A stretch of DNA of 29,814 nt from Basidiobolus meristosporus CBS 931.73 (taxonomy: Eukaryota; Basidiobolomycota; Basidiobolomycetes; Basidiobolales; Basidiobolaceae): assembly GCA_002104905.1 (NCBI GenBank), contig MCFE01000863.1, positions 1 to 29,814 of the forward strand. Reading direction: 5' to 3'. The first letter of the stretch is position 1, and each line of letters starts with the position of its first letter. A model generated the notes under the pieces. It saw only the letters and a list, made by a program, of their open reading frames with translations, was not told the origin of the DNA and did not search any database. The position numbers and the translations under genes are program-made. Shown one piece after another: positions 29,650 to 29,814 of the stretch.

Positions 29650-29814
29650 TGTCACAAGTCTTGGTATAAGAGTTGTAGAGGAAAAGGGAGTTTAGCTAGT
29701 ATTGTAATCACTAAAACTTGAACTGATTTTTATTGAGGTTACAGCAGCTCCTTATACTCATTTTGCCAGATCAATTGGTGACTAATTGTATTTCCTAGTG
29801 TAGGCTGTGGCTGA
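29650..29814 (-). repeat. Gypsy 5' LTR, cut by the window edge
   Basis: It starts (on +) TGTCACAAGTCTTGG and continues as in the other LTR copies (TAAGAGTTGTAGAGGAAAAG, GAGGTTACAGCAGCTCC) to the window end. About 165 of the ~360 bp are visible. It differs from the 3' LTR at many positions, so the element is not recent. Confidence 0.9.

Larger units (their letters stand above)
25856..29814 (-). mobile_element. Ty3/gypsy retrotransposon, non-autonomous, right end cut by the window
   Basis: On the - strand the order is 5' LTR (29814-29650, incomplete), primer-binding site, gag, protease, reverse transcriptase, RNase H, a remnant of integrase, polypurine tract, and 3' LTR (26216-25856). The internal part is about 3.43 kb, short for a gypsy element because the integrase core is deleted. 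Gag and Pol follow long frames with scattered stops and a few frameshifts. The LTRs belong to the family found as solo copies at five other places in this window. RT and integrase-tail motifs fit the chromovirus-like branch common in fungi. Confidence 0.9.

Noticed and set aside
29379-29669. 96-codon + strand frame rich in leucine
   Set aside because: It is antisense of the Gln-rich gag start (Gln codons read as Leu-type codons on the other strand).
1-29814. CRISPR arrays, bacterial operons or ribosome-binding sites
   Set aside because: No regularly spaced short repeats, and the content (LTR retrotransposons, MITEs, Tnp2-type relics) is eukaryotic.

Overview
No host gene is recognisable in this window. 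It is a stack of decayed and nested transposable elements from a eukaryotic genome, most likely a filamentous fungus. The evidence is the mix of families: a chromovirus-like Ty3/gypsy element, Ty1/copia with a UBN2-type gag, a DDE_4-type (PIF/Harbinger or ISL2EU-like) transposon, and Tnp2-type (CACTA/EnSpm-like) transposase relics. The DNA is AT-rich and strongly CpG-poor. I cannot name a species. All translations and alignments were done by eye.

Layout. 1-1851: 3' half of a Ty1/copia element (+). 1850-3145: 5' part of a second copia copy on the - strand (gag, tRNA-primer site, LTR), its LTR split by a gypsy solo LTR (2435-2803). 3560-3849 plus 8316-8880: one Tnp2-type relic split by Harbinger copy A (3852-8315), which itself contains a ~1.06 kb solo LTR (3874-4933). 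9197-12994: Harbinger copy B, carrying a 368-bp gypsy solo LTR (10920-11287) with a 4-bp target duplication. 12995-15575: an unrecognised decayed coding stretch on the - strand, broken by two gypsy LTRs. 15576-15944: another gypsy solo LTR. 16400-22490: three further Tnp2-type relics, a Harbinger transposase scrap and a MITE arm scrap. The most complete relic (19460-22490) contains a 732-bp fold-back MITE with 346-bp arms. 22701-24631: more MITE copies, one with an LTR-like insert. 25856-29814: a near-complete but non-autonomous Ty3/gypsy element on the - strand, cut by the window's right edge.

How the parts relate. The Harbinger-like element carries two divergent genes: a DDE transposase (+) and an unknown partner protein (-). 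Its ends share TIRs (GACTTGTTC) and subterminal AGTGCCA motifs with the fold-back MITEs, so the MITEs were probably mobilised by this transposase. The gypsy element at the right edge belongs to the LTR family scattered through the window (seven copies). Its integrase core is deleted, so other copies must have supplied the machinery. Nesting gives an order of events: Tnp2-type elements and copia first, Harbinger and MITEs next, gypsy LTRs and the 1-kb LTR last. CpG loss and C-to-T stop codons suggest the older layers were methylated and deaminated.
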